Part shown: one piece after another, positions 1-7,980 of the stretch
How positions within the stretch are numbered: position 1 is the stretch's first letter
Layout of the letters: each line of letters begins with the position of its first letter
DNA from: Dyella caseinilytica
GTDB taxonomy: Bacteria; Pseudomonadota; Gammaproteobacteria; Xanthomonadales; Rhodanobacteraceae
Direction: 5' to 3'
Length of the DNA: 64,000 bases
NCBI RefSeq assembly: GCF_016865235.1
Contig: NZ_CP064030.1
Span: forward strand, 2,852,001 to 2,916,000
Program-made: the position numbers and the translations under genes
Notes under the pieces: model-generated
Databases searched by the model: none
Seen by the model: only the letters and a program-made list of their open reading frames with translations
What the model was told of the DNA's origin: nothing

Positions 1-713
1 CTCTTGCGCTGATCGCGTTGCTTATCTACGAACCTCGGCGTCATGAACCATTGATCGATGTGCGATTCTTTCGCAGCGCGCCCTTCAGCAGCGCGACACT
101 GATCGCCGTATGTAGCTTCTCAGCGTTCTCGGGGTTCCTGTTCCTCAATGCGCTGTACCTGCAGGAAGTGCGTGGCCTGTCGGCTTTCCAAACCGGCTTG
201 TGCACCTTGCCGCTCGCGCTGGCGACGATCCTTTGTTCGCCCTTCTCCGGGCGACTCGTCGGCACGTATGGCACACGACCCTCGCTACTGGCCTCCGGTA
301 CCGCCACTGTCGTCAGCGCGTTGATGATGACGCAGCTGACCGCCACGACGCCGCTGCCATTGTTGTTGCTGACGTATGTAATCTTTGGTATTGGTTTTGG
401 CATGGTAAACGCACCCATTACTAACACGGCCGTGTCCGGCATGCCCAAGGCGCAGGCAGGTCTCGCCGCGGCAGTCGCCTCCACCAGCCGACAAATCGGC
501 GCATCGCTCGGTGTCGCGCTTGCGGGCACCATCTTGGGCGCGCACGTGCATAACGGCTTCGCCGAGGCCTCGCATCCGTTTTGGTGGCTGATCACCGGTG
601 GTGGTTTTACGGTGTTGTTGCTGGGATGGTTGTCCAACACGCGCTGGGCGCATGACACCACTCGCCACGCGGCGCACTTGTTGGAGGAAACGGCTGTCGG
701 AGCGAAGGCGTGA
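1..713 (+). CDS. MFS drug exporter, DHA2 type, C-terminal part
   Basis: The reading frame is open from the left edge, so the gene is cut at its 5' end and about 236 residues remain. They contain several hydrophobic membrane segments. After a cytoplasmic stretch (EPRRHEPLIDVRFF) comes a segment with LYLQEVRGLSAFQTG and then an arginine-glycine loop (SGRLVGTYGTRPS). This pattern belongs to the second half of 14-TM EmrB/QacA-type proton antiporters. The stop overlaps the start of the MarR-type gene downstream, so the two are probably co-transcribed and the exporter is likely under MarR control. The substrate cannot be read from the sequence. The family call is fairly secure; DHA2 rather than another MFS subgroup is an inference. 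Confidence 0.85.
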   Translation, partial: LALIALLIYEPRRHEPLIDVRFFRSAPFSSATLIAVCSFSAFSGFLFLNALYLQEVRGLSAFQTGLCTLPLALATILCSPFSGRLVGTYGTRPSLLASGTATVVSALMMTQLTATTPLPLLLLTYVIFGIGFGMVNAPITNTAVSGMPKAQAGLAAAVASTSRQIGASLGVALAGTILGAHVHNGFAEASHPFWWLITGGGFTVLLLGWLSNTRWAHDTTRHAAHLLEETAVGAKA

Positions 714-1150
714 GGGCTCGCGCCACCAGTGGCAGCGAAGCCGATCGCATCTGGCAAATGTTGGTTGCCCTGGTGTGGGAAACCCGCGGTGAATGGCGCC
801 ATAAAATCAGCGATGCCTCGGGCTTACCCTTCAGTCGCGCACGCATATTGTGGCGGTTGCTTGATGCGTCGATGACCCTGAAGCAGATCGTGGATGACAC
901 CGGCAGCGATGCGCCCGCCGTCACCGTAGCCGTGAACGATCTTGAAGACCGCGGCCTGGTCGAACGCAATCCTCACCCGGACAACCGGCGCGCGAAACTG
1001 GTATCGATCACGTCGTCAGGACAGCAGCTCATCGAAGCGGCACTTCGTGTAGCACGCGACGATGCCCCGCCCGCTATGCAGCGTCTTTCCAAGACCGACC
1101 TTGCACACCTTAGCCGCATTCTGGAGCGAATTCATAGCCGCGAACCTTAG
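710..1150 (+). CDS. MarR family transcriptional regulator
   Basis: This 146-residue protein has the usual MarR length. A winged helix-turn-helix occupies about residues 50-115, with the recognition region around SDAPAVTVAVNDLEDRGLV and a wing ending in HPDNRRAKLVSIT. The GTG start overlaps the stop of the upstream MFS gene by four bases (GTGA), which indicates translational coupling. MarR proteins usually bind palindromes in their own operon as dimers and release DNA on binding small phenolic or drug-like ligands. Here the obvious target is the co-transcribed exporter, but its promoter lies outside the window. Confidence 0.88.
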   Translation: MRARATSGSEADRIWQMLVALVWETRGEWRHKISDASGLPFSRARILWRLLDASMTLKQIVDDTGSDAPAVTVAVNDLEDRGLVERNPHPDNRRAKLVSITSSGQQLIEAALRVARDDAPPAMQRLSKTDLAHLSRILERIHSREP

Positions 1151-1327
1151 AAGATGCCAGTCCTGCCAAACCTGTCGGTCTTCGATTCGGTCACTGTGCA
1201 AGCCCTCCCCTCTTTTCAGGCGCACGGCAAGAACGCACTTTTCAGAAGCCCCATGAGCCACGGCATCGGGGCCTGCTCCATCACCCCAGGCTTTCACGGG
1301 GCGTAGTTGTCTATGCCCATGCACGCG

Positions 1328-2107
1328 CTATAAGGCCTGTCCCAGCCGCGCCTCAAGCAATGGGCGAAACGTCCGGCTGACGTGAACACGGTGGCCGCCC
1401 CGCAGGATGAGATCAAATTCTCCGTGCGTCGCCGGCTCAAGATGCAAAATGCTGTCGATGTTGACGACGGTTGAGCGATGAACGCGAACAAAGCGGCGCG
1501 GATCGAGCCGCCCGACAAGTTCGCCTAGGGCGGCTCGATGAATGACACGCTCACGACCTACATGCAATGCCACATAGACGCCCGCGCTTTCGATGCAGTC
1601 AATCGATTCGACGCGGATGAGATCGGTCTTGTCGCGTTCCCGAATAACAATGCGGTCGAGAAAGGATTTGTCCGGGCGACGGTTATCGAGCAGTTTGAGC
1701 ATGTTCTGCCCGAATTCGTGCACATGCTTGTCGTCTAGACGTGCCTTTGCTCGGGAGAAAGCCGCCTCCATGCGCTCATCTCCGTACGGCTTAAGCACAT
1801 AGTCGATGGCGGCCAATTCGAAGGCACGCACAGCGTGCTGATCGAAGGCTGTCACAAATACGGTGACGGGCATTCGCTCGACGCCGATTGTATCGATGAC
1901 GTCAAGGCCATCGAGGCCCGGCATTTGAACGTCAAGAAAAACGATGTCGGGCTGCTTTTGCAAAATCGTCTCGACGGCGTCGAGCCCATTCTCGGCCTCG
2001 ATTATTTCGCCGACGTCGGGATCGTCATGCATCAATTCGCGCAAACGCTGACGTGCAGGCTCCTCGTCGTCAACGATGAGAACACGATAAGTATTTCTCT
2101 CACTCAT
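1328..2107 (-). CDS. LytR/AlgR family response regulator (LytTR DNA-binding)
   Basis: The 259-residue protein has an N-terminal receiver domain with the acidic pair D13/D14, the phospho-acceptor D59 in FLDVQMPG and the conserved K106 in VLKPYG. A C-terminal LytTR domain covers about residues 150-255 and includes FVRVHRSTVVNI, a hallmark of the fold. LytTR regulators bind direct repeats upstream of target promoters. The ATG lies inside the 3' end of the kinase gene (8-bp overlap), so the two form one operon and almost certainly a cognate pair. The regulated genes are not identifiable here; the adjacent lipoprotein at 3319-3831 is a candidate by position only. Confidence 0.93.
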   Translation of the reverse strand: MSERNTYRVLIVDDEEPARQRLRELMHDDPDVGEIIEAENGLDAVETILQKQPDIVFLDVQMPGLDGLDVIDTIGVERMPVTVFVTAFDQHAVRAFELAAIDYVLKPYGDERMEAAFSRAKARLDDKHVHEFGQNMLKLLDNRRPDKSFLDRIVIRERDKTDLIRVESIDCIESAGVYVALHVGRERVIHRAALGELVGRLDPRRFVRVHRSTVVNIDSILHLEPATHGEFDLILRGGHRVHVSRTFRPLLEARLGQAL

Positions 2108-3191
2108 CGCTATACGCCTCCGTCACGCTTATGGGTATTGAGACGCGAACAACGGTGCCACCACCTTCGCGTGGACCGATTAGAAGACCTGCATCCTGCG
2201 TATGATGGAGCATGGCGATGCGCTCGCGAGTGATCCCCAAACCTAACCCGACGCGATCGTCTGCCCAGTTCTCGCCAAGCCCGACGCCATCGTCTTCGAC
2301 GGTAATGAACAAAACAGCATCCTCGATCATCGCTCGAACCCAAACGGTGCCCCCGCCCGGTCGAGGAGACAATCCGTGGCGAACCGCATTCTCGACCAGC
2401 GGCTGCAGGATAAGGCTTGGCACCATGACGTCGCGAGCGGATGCGGGAACGTCGAGCACGACATGCAAGCTATCGCCAAAACGGGTCTTCTGGATGGCGA
2501 GGTAATGGCCGAGGAACTCCAACTCCTTGCCGAGGCGCACCTGCTGCCGACGTCCGGACTCCAGAGAAAGGCGCAACAAATCGCCTAACTGCTCGATCAT
2601 TCCACGCGCCAGCTTTGGCTGACTGACGACCAGGGAAGAGATGGTATTGAGCGCATTGAAAAGAAAGTGCGGGTCCAACTGCATGCGCAGCACATTCAGA
2701 CGCGCTTCGGAAAAATTGCGTTCCAGCCGTTCGAGCCTGAGCTGCGAAGCAAGATAGTGCTGACTGTACTGCACCGCCTGCCAGCCACCGACGACGAGCA
2801 GATAAACCAGAAGGCTCCAAAGAAAGCCACCTTTCAGGGCTTCATGCAGAGGGCCAAGGCCGATCATGTCCGGCCATGGCATCACACCCAACATCACTTG
2901 AAGCGCGGCGCTAACGTAGCTGTAAACCAAAGTTGTCGGAATACCGATGACGATGTGGACAGCAAGCCGCGTTCCCAGGCGATTCACCGCGATGGGCAGG
3001 TGTCGGTCCACCGCAACAATCATCGGGACGAGGAGTGCCCACGCCCACCAATCGGCTAACGAGGTACGCAGCACGAACCACCATGCGGTGGTCGACGCAA
3101 AACGCGGCATCGCGAAAACCACCCCAACGGCCGTCCAGGCTACCAGGGAGATGAGTACCAGACGCAGCCTGGAATATGAGCCGTTTTCCAT
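2100..3191 (-). CDS. LytS/YehU-type sensor histidine kinase
   Basis: With the ATG at 3191 the product is 363 residues. Four or more hydrophobic segments lie within residues 8-145, followed by a short coiled linker. A His_kinase domain follows, with phospho-acceptor H175 in LDPHFLFNALNTISSL. The ATPase has an N-box (LVENAVRHG) and glycine motifs EDDGVGLG and GGGTVVRV. The motif order and the absence of a HAMP or PAS domain match the LytS/YehU/YpdA class, which phosphorylates LytTR regulators. A GTG at 3233 in frame would add 14 residues and has GAGGCG upstream; the ATG has no clear ribosome binding site, so the start is uncertain. The signal sensed is unknown. Confidence 0.9.
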   Translation of the reverse strand: MENGSYSRLRLVLISLVAWTAVGVVFAMPRFASTTAWWFVLRTSLADWWAWALLVPMIVAVDRHLPIAVNRLGTRLAVHIVIGIPTTLVYSYVSAALQVMLGVMPWPDMIGLGPLHEALKGGFLWSLLVYLLVVGGWQAVQYSQHYLASQLRLERLERNFSEARLNVLRMQLDPHFLFNALNTISSLVVSQPKLARGMIEQLGDLLRLSLESGRRQQVRLGKELEFLGHYLAIQKTRFGDSLHVVLDVPASARDVMVPSLILQPLVENAVRHGLSPRPGGGTVWVRAMIEDAVLFITVEDDGVGLGENWADDRVGLGLGITRERIAMLHHTQDAGLLIGPREGGGTVVRVSIPISVTEAYSDE

Positions 3192-3318
3192 ACGCTGAGC
3201 ATGGTTCCGAATCGGGGGCACCTTCGTCCTCACATGCTTGCCGAACGCCTCATGTCATCCTACACGAGCGCTTCGGTCTAGCCCACGCCATCTGATCCAA
3301 CGTCACCGCCGGGTTGAT

Positions 3319-3831
3319 TCACACTGTCCCGGGATTTGACGAATAGGTAATGGCAACGATGCGCCACCCATCGACGGTCTTGACCAGTTGCCATGTCTCA
3401 TCGCCACGGTTCTCGACTTTACCATCGATGACAAAGTCAAAATGAAAATAGACCGAAGCCACCGCACCGTCGCTCATGATACGAATGTCGGAATGGCGAG
3501 GGTCGAGCGCCGATTTCGTACTTGATACGAAGGACGAAAATCCCTGATAGCTGCTGACGCGGATTTTTTTCACCGAAGCATTCTTCGCCTTCTCAGCCGC
3601 GAATCCTTTGTCGGACAACACAGTCACCCACGTGCTTCCTTGGTCGATAAAAAGGGCGGAAACGCCCTTACCATCATGTGTAACTACGGCATGGTGAAAC
3701 GCATCCATAACGTGCTGAATGTCTGCCACATCCTGGGGCGCCGTAGCGGCCGTGCTATCAGATTGATCCGCTGCGGCGGTGCCGCAACCGAGCATCAGAA
3801 GGGTAGCTCCGATAAAAATGATCTTTTTCAT
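3319..3831 (-). CDS. NTF2/SnoaL-like lipoprotein
   Basis: This 170-residue protein starts with a short basic, hydrophobic signal ending in a lipobox (LMLGC, lipidated Cys at residue 16), so it is probably a lipoprotein. The mature part (about residues 35-165) has the pattern of the cone-shaped NTF2-like fold. It has an initial helix (DVADIQHVMDAFHHAVVTHDGKGVSALF), then beta strands ending in DETWQLVKTVDGWRIVAITYS, typical of DUF4440/SgcJ-like proteins. Such proteins may bind or turn over small ligands but many have no known activity. It lies 128 bp from the kinase gene on the same strand. No catalytic residues can be assigned. Confidence 0.8.
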   Translation of the reverse strand: MKKIIFIGATLLMLGCGTAAADQSDSTAATAPQDVADIQHVMDAFHHAVVTHDGKGVSALFIDQGSTWVTVLSDKGFAAEKAKNASVKKIRVSSYQGFSSFVSSTKSALDPRHSDIRIMSDGAVASVYFHFDFVIDGKVENRGDETWQLVKTVDGWRIVAITYSSNPGTV

Positions 3832-3927
3832 AAATGCCTCATTCGATTGTCTGCGCTTTTAAGACAGCTCCCGCGCGGGGATCGCGGTTGCATCACGCAC
3901 CGGCAGCGCAACGCCATCAAGCCAAGT

Positions 3928-4001
3928 CCACCTATGGGACACCCTGCCACGCCCATAGACGCGCGTGGCAATGTGCCAAAAATAAGCATTCCCATAGGTG
4001 G
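3928..4001. repeat. Nested inverted repeat (stem-loop in stem-loop)
   Basis: An outer pair of perfect 12-nt arms (CCACCTATGGGA, 3928-3939, and TCCCATAGGTGG, 3990-4001) encloses an inner pair of perfect 8-nt arms (TGCCACGC, 3945-3952, and GCGTGGCA, 3963-3970). The inner loop repeats the CCCATAG word found in the outer arm. It lies in the 400-bp gap between the lipoprotein (minus) and the secreted protein (plus). No poly-U run follows on either strand, so it is not a simple terminator. It could be an RNA structure or a protein-binding palindrome. Confidence 0.7.
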
Positions 4002-4014
4002 TAGGGGCGCAAAT

Positions 4015-4206
4015 ATGACGAACCGGCCGCAGCATGCCCTTAAACGGTCAAAGACCGGCACCAAGCGGACGATGCGTTTCACATTGAAGGACCTGCCCGC
4101 GGGCTCGGAGGCCGCCGAATTCATTAAGCACGTGCACCAGCCGTCTCAGCACGTTTCCAGTCCGCTTTGCATCGTCTCGCGAGACACTGGCGGAACACGT
4201 CGTTAG
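4015..4206 (+). CDS. Possible small ORF, 63 codons, unknown
   Basis: An ATG at 4015 follows an AGGGG ribosome binding site at 7 nt spacing and opens a 63-codon frame rich in basic residues (starts MTNRPQHALKRSKTGTKR). It begins 13 bp after the nested stem-loop and ends 25 bp before the next gene. I recognise no domain. The frame stays open far upstream, antisense to the lipoprotein gene, which lowers the weight of its being open here. It is listed because of the start signal only. Confidence 0.22.
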   Translation: MTNRPQHALKRSKTGTKRTMRFTLKDLPAGSEAAEFIKHVHQPSQHVSSPLCIVSRDTGGTRR

Positions 4207-4231
4207 GGTGTGCACACTCGTCCTTCGGTAG

Positions 4232-5413
4232 ATGCACATGCAAAAGCGACTTATTCATTCGGTCTATGCGCTCAGCCTACTCAGCGCCACGTCGGCTTTC
4301 GCATCAACAGTCACACCCTTGCAGATTCCGCTGGTTGCCGACGGCTGGCAGGCAAGCGGCAATGCGTCATTCATCACCAGGGAGGCGTTCCCGAACGGCA
4401 TCCTTCAGGTGACCTCCGAAAGCGAACAAGGTTTTGTCGCGCTGAAAGATAAACACTTCGGCAGTGGCACCATCGAGTTCGACATCAAGCCCGTCGGCGA
4501 AGAGTTCCCTGGTATTCGTTTTCACCAGAAAGACGCAGACACCGCCGACATGCTTTATATCCGGGTCAGTCCCGACTGCCCTGCGTCACAGGACTGCCTG
4601 CAATACGTCCCTATCATCAAAGGTCGGGTACTCTGGGACGTCTACCCGCAATATCAAGCAGCGGCGCCTTTTCGCGAAAACGAATGGAACCACATCCGGC
4701 TGGTCATTTCCGGCGAACGTATGAACGTCTATGTGAACCGGCAAACCGAGCCATCGCTCCGCGTTGCACATATGGAAGGTGATGCGAGTACCGGAACCAT
4801 CGCGTTCGAAGGAACCGCTTACTACGCCAACTTGACGCTTGCGCCCGGTGTGACCGATGGCCTCGACCCCAAAGCTCCGGCGGACCCTGCTTCAGGCGAT
4901 CGGCGCTATCTCGTTCGGTGGCGGGGCACCGACCCCGTATCGATGAGCACAACGGACCATCTCAGTATGTCGGACATGCCCTCTTCCGCATCGACTTGGT
5001 CGCCGATAACCGCCGACTACGGTGGCCTTATCAACTTGAGCCGACTTTACCCGCCGATATCCAAGCAGGCACCTGCGCAGGTGGTCTGGCTTCGCACCAC
5101 CATACAGTCCGATCGCGAACAGGTTCGGCATGTGGCCGTCGGCTGGTTGCGCGAGATATGGGTATTCGCCAACGGCAAACCCGTGTTTTCCGGCAAGAAC
5201 CTTTACAACGTAAAAGGCGGCCGCAAAGCACCCGATGGCCGCCTATCATTAGAGAACGACAGCTTCGATCTTCCTCTTCACAAGGGCGCCAACGAGATTG
5301 TCGTGGCCATCGATGGCAACACACCCGACATGAGGGGCCGTTATGGCTGGGGCTTCATCATGCGCATGGATCAAGCTGAAGGCACGACCGAACTGCCAAA
5401 CGTTCAGCGCTGA
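4232..5413 (+). CDS. Secreted two-domain beta-sandwich protein, unknown function
   Basis: The 393-residue product has a signal peptide with a likely cut after SAFA (residue 24). Residues about 25-205 look like a concanavalin/laminin-G type sandwich of the DUF1080 kind: GSGTIEFDIKP, FPGIRFHQKD, ENEWNHIRLVISGERMNVYVN. Residues about 225-385 resemble a galactose-binding jelly roll (VVWLRTTI, REIWVFANGKPVFSGKN, GANEIVVAIDG). That second half is typical of accessory modules in glycosidases, yet no catalytic domain is present. It is probably a periplasmic or exported carbohydrate-binding protein. An ATG at 4238 is an alternative start; neither has a strong ribosome binding site. It ends 10 bp inside the convergent phosphodiesterase gene. 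Confidence 0.72.
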   Translation: MHMQKRLIHSVYALSLLSATSAFASTVTPLQIPLVADGWQASGNASFITREAFPNGILQVTSESEQGFVALKDKHFGSGTIEFDIKPVGEEFPGIRFHQKDADTADMLYIRVSPDCPASQDCLQYVPIIKGRVLWDVYPQYQAAAPFRENEWNHIRLVISGERMNVYVNRQTEPSLRVAHMEGDASTGTIAFEGTAYYANLTLAPGVTDGLDPKAPADPASGDRRYLVRWRGTDPVSMSTTDHLSMSDMPSSASTWSPITADYGGLINLSRLYPPISKQAPAQVVWLRTTIQSDREQVRHVAVGWLREIWVFANGKPVFSGKNLYNVKGGRKAPDGRLSLENDSFDLPLHKGANEIVVAIDGNTPDMRGRYGWGFIMRMDQAEGTTELPNVQR

Positions 5414-6504
5414 TCCAGCGCCTTACGCCCAATGGCCGGATCATCGGTAAAGAACGCATCGATACCCGCATCGAGGTAAGCGCGAATCTCGGCGATCGAG
5501 CCGGCTTCGTTGAAGGTTTTCGGGTCGCTGCCCTGCCAGAAGTTCTTCGCCTGAAAATGGTTTTCCGGCCGAAACGTATACGGATGCAGTTCGAGCTTCG
5601 CGGCATGGGCGTCATGCACCAGTGATGTTGGTTTGCCTAACGTTCCATCGGCAGCGAGTGGAATGATCGCGCGGACATTCGGACCGATCGCATCCGCGTA
5701 GCTGGCTACTTCGTGCAGGCCGGCTGGCTTCATCATGTCGCCGTAAGTCAGTTTACGACCGGCGGCGATGACATCGTAGGGTTGCTGATCCTCGTCATCG
5801 ATCAGCTGAAGCAGGCGGATATTGTTGTGATCCTTGCCGAGTTTGCCGCGCAGATAGCGGAGATTGGTGATTTCGAAAGATTGGATCTCCACCGGCGCGG
5901 TGCGCGTATAAGCATGCGCGTCGATGATCGCCAGTACGCGGTCCTCCATGGGCAAACCGATCTTCTGAAAATAAGTGCCGTGCTTGATTTCAGGAATGAT
6001 GCCAATCACCCGGCCACTTGTCGCCGATTCGGCAGCGACAAAGTCGATGATTTCGTCGAAGGTTGGAATCGGGAACTGGCCATCATAGGCGGTGCTGCGA
6101 AACTCCGGGAGGCGCTCACGAGCACGGAGTGTTTTCAGTTCGACGAGCGTGAAATCCTCCGTGAACCAGCCCGTCACTGATTGGCCGTCGATAGTCTTTG
6201 TTGTCTTGCGGCTGGCAAATTCCGAATGAGTGGCGACATCAGTGGTGGCGCTGATGTCGTTCTCATGGCGCGCCACCGGCACACCATCCTTGGTCATCAC
6301 CAGATCCGGCTCAATGAAATCAGCACCATCGGCTATCGCCTTGCCATAAGAAGCCAACGTATGCTCCGGTCGCCACGCGCTTGCACCACGATGGCCGATG
6401 ACCAGCACTTTGGCGGCAATGGCCTTTTCATTTGCATGCGGGAGCAAAGACATGACCCGTGACCCGGTAATAAGCGGCGATGTAAGAAAGCATAGCGCTT
6501 TCAT
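5404..6504 (-). CDS. glpQ: Glycerophosphodiester phosphodiesterase, periplasmic type
   Basis: The 366-residue protein has the GDPD TIM-barrel signature. H38/R39 are in GHRGASAWRPEHT, the metal ligands E65 and D67 in DFIEPDLVMTKDGVPVARHE, and the general acid/base is H80. A later metal-site glutamate is in IIPEIKHGT, and the C-terminus has DAFFTDDP. It cleaves glycerophosphodiesters such as glycerophosphocholine to sn-glycerol-3-phosphate and an alcohol. The length and the insert after the active-site strand match GlpQ rather than the shorter cytosolic UgpQ. The N-terminus is hydrophobic but not a textbook signal peptide, so export is likely, not certain. No glycerol-3-phosphate transporter lies nearby. 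Confidence 0.9.
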   Translation of the reverse strand: MKALCFLTSPLITGSRVMSLLPHANEKAIAAKVLVIGHRGASAWRPEHTLASYGKAIADGADFIEPDLVMTKDGVPVARHENDISATTDVATHSEFASRKTTKTIDGQSVTGWFTEDFTLVELKTLRARERLPEFRSTAYDGQFPIPTFDEIIDFVAAESATSGRVIGIIPEIKHGTYFQKIGLPMEDRVLAIIDAHAYTRTAPVEIQSFEITNLRYLRGKLGKDHNNIRLLQLIDDEDQQPYDVIAAGRKLTYGDMMKPAGLHEVASYADAIGPNVRAIIPLAADGTLGKPTSLVHDAHAAKLELHPYTFRPENHFQAKNFWQGSDPKTFNEAGSIAEIRAYLDAGIDAFFTDDPAIGRKALDQR

Positions 6505-6594
6505 CGCGGTGCTCCCTTGTCGACCTTCTCACCCTCGCGCCGTGGCGGCGGCAGTTTTCTTGTCAGGCCACAAATTCGGAATTTTCTGATTCGG

Positions 6595-6729
6595 CTACCC
6601 GGAGCAAGCTTTCACACTGTCGCCACTGAGCACGAATGTGACGGCAGCAGGTATGACTGCCATGACATACGTGTCATCAGTTCCCGCATGTAACGTGAGC
6701 CTGCGGTGATACACACAGCGGTTTTGCAT
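6595..6729 (-). CDS. Possible 44-aa small protein with strong ribosome binding site
   Basis: On the minus strand, GGGGAGGAGA (6734-6743) puts a full GGAGG core 7 nt before an ATG at 6729. The frame runs 44 codons to a TAG. The peptide starts MQNRCVYHRRLTLHAG and has a moderately hydrophobic centre (VMAVIPAAVTFVL). I recognise no family. The ribosome binding site is among the strongest in the window, which is why I list it. It lies in the gap between the phosphodiesterase gene and the GlsB-type gene, upstream of a terminator that acts on the other strand. Confidence 0.4.
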   Translation of the reverse strand: MQNRCVYHRRLTLHAGTDDTYVMAVIPAAVTFVLSGDSVKACSG

Positions 6730-6790
6730 GGATTCTCCTCCCCCTTTGGATCCGGGCCGCCAAGTACTTTCCTTTGTAAGTGTGGGGTAC

Positions 6791-6831
6791 GCCAGGCATG
6801 GCTTCTTCAGAGACATGCCTGGCTTTTTTTT
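6791..6831 (+). terminator. Rho-independent terminator
   Basis: Perfect 10-bp arms GCCAGGCATG (6791-6800) and CATGCCTGGC (6814-6823) with a 13-nt loop are followed by eight T (6824-6831). The T run defines plus-strand action. No plus-strand protein gene ends before it, so it may terminate a short non-coding transcript or act as an attenuator in the leader of the gene starting at 6874. Confidence 0.85.
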
Positions 6832-6873
6832 GAGCGAAGTTTCCATTCTCCAAACTCTTCCGGAGCACTATCC

Positions 6874-7128
6874 ATGGCATCTCACGGCATTATCGCTTGG
6901 CTGATCATTGGCGCCATCGCCGGCTGGCTGGCCGGTCAATTCATCAAGGGCGGCGGGTTTGGTTTGTTGGTCGATATCCTGGTCGGCATCGTTGGCGCCT
7001 TTGTGGGCGGTTGGCTGGCCGGTCTGCTGGGCATCAGTCTGGGCGGCGGCTGGATCGCTTCCATCATCACGGCCACGGTGGGCGCGGTGATCCTGTTGTT
7101 CGTGGTACGACTCGTCAAACGCGCCTGA
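6874..7128 (+). CDS. GlsB/YeaQ/YmgE family stress-response membrane protein
   Basis: The ATG at 6874 is preceded by CGGAG at 8 nt and gives an 84-residue protein. It is almost entirely three glycine-rich membrane helices (IIAWLIIGAIAGWLAGQF, LLVDILVGIVGAFVGGWLAG, IASIITATVGAVILLFVVRL). This is the 'transglycosylase-associated' family of small inner-membrane proteins, often induced by stress or stationary phase. Despite the name, no enzyme activity is established. The frame is open further upstream, across the terminator hairpin, but the Met with the ribosome binding site matches the family length. Confidence 0.9.
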   Translation: MASHGIIAWLIIGAIAGWLAGQFIKGGGFGLLVDILVGIVGAFVGGWLAGLLGISLGGGWIASIITATVGAVILLFVVRLVKRA

Positions 7129-7157
7129 GCCACACCAAAAACCGACGCTTCACATGC

Positions 7158-7188
7158 AAAAAAACCTCCCGTGCATGCACGGGAGGTT
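7158..7188 (-). terminator. Rho-independent terminator of the small secreted protein gene
   Basis: A perfect 12-bp palindrome with a 2-nt centre (AACCTCCCGTGC at 7163-7174 and its complement at 7177-7188) is flanked on the plus strand by a run of A ending at 7162. Read on the minus strand this is a stem followed by U residues, about 30 nt after the stop of the gene at 7218. Convergent transcripts may share the stem, but the plus side lacks a T run. Confidence 0.88.
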
Positions 7189-7217
7189 CGAGGCTCACGT
7201 TAACCGGAAACCGCAGA

Positions 7218-7562
7218 TCAGTGCTTCTGCTTGTAGATATCGCGACTGTTGCGATTCTCGGACTTGTTGAGGTTGTGCTGTTCCTGCTTAGTCAGATGAC
7301 CGTCGTGCTTGGCTTCATCCACGCTTTCACGACGGGCGATGTTGGCATCGCGGGTCTCGTCATGATCGGCTTGCTTGGCGCTCATGGTGCCGTTCTTCAA
7401 ACCGTTGTTGATGCGGTTCTGCTGGTTGTTCAGACGGTTGTTGACCTCATTGACGCGCGGATGCCCCGGAACATCAGACTGCGTCTGCGCCATCACCTGG
7501 CCCGAGACCATCGCTGCACCGATGATCAGGCCCATGAGGGTAAGTTTCGACTTTGCATTCAT
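7218..7562 (-). CDS. Small secreted Asn-rich hydrophilic protein
   Basis: This 114-residue protein has a clear Sec signal (AMVSGQVMAQ, cut after about residue 25). The mature part is highly charged and Asn/Gln rich (VNEVNNRLNNQQNRINNG, LTKQEQHNLNKSENRNS), predicted mainly helical. Similar short periplasmic proteins of unknown function are common in Xanthomonadales and Burkholderiales, judged by memory of their character. The start is supported by AAGGA 7 nt upstream. Like its convergent GlsB-type neighbour it may be stress-related, but that is only proximity. Confidence 0.75.
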   Translation of the reverse strand: MNAKSKLTLMGLIIGAAMVSGQVMAQTQSDVPGHPRVNEVNNRLNNQQNRINNGLKNGTMSAKQADHDETRDANIARRESVDEAKHDGHLTKQEQHNLNKSENRNSRDIYKQKH

Positions 7563-7980
7563 GGCAAATTCCTTGAATTAGCGGACGTTACGTTTTGGAA
7601 TCTGCCGCCTCACCGTTGCCGGAGAAAGCGGCATGGATGCGTCGAGTGGGGTCATCGGATCTTCTGTGTTGTCTAGCCGATGGTGTCTCCTCCAGCGTCC
7701 TGCTCCATCGCGTGCCCCCTTGCCTCCCGCAATCGCCATGAACGAGCGGATGTGGCCTGCGTTGACAAGCGTCTTAACTGGAACCGGTTCGATTCAGCCA
7801 ATGCATACCTTTGTGTACATGGCCTGTCGTAAAGCCGCCGCGTCTTTCATTCGGCTGACTTAACCGGTCCGGTGGACGATTGAAATTTTGTGCACTGCGG
7901 CTATTCCCAGGCCTTTCTAGCCCGAGCCACCAAGGCCCCACCGCGTGCTTACGCGCGGGGACCGCCTCACCGGGCTGGCA
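7563..7980. other. 418-bp intergenic region
   Basis: I see no convincing gene. The right part must hold the promoter of the small secreted protein gene, which reads leftwards. A perfect palindrome GAACCGGTTC lies at 7781-7790, with TTGACA at 7762-7767 but no matching -10 at the right distance. A GC-rich hairpin around 7935-7962 could help end the oxidoreductase transcript coming from the right. Confidence 0.5.

Noticed and set aside
3828..4124. Minus-strand 98-codon frame upstream of the lipoprotein
   Set aside because: No ribosome binding site, Cys/Arg/Met-rich without a domain, and it crosses the nested stem-loop.
7633..7863. Plus-strand 76-codon frame in the gap before the MDR gene
   Set aside because: No ribosome binding site and no recognisable sequence; it seems to be chance.
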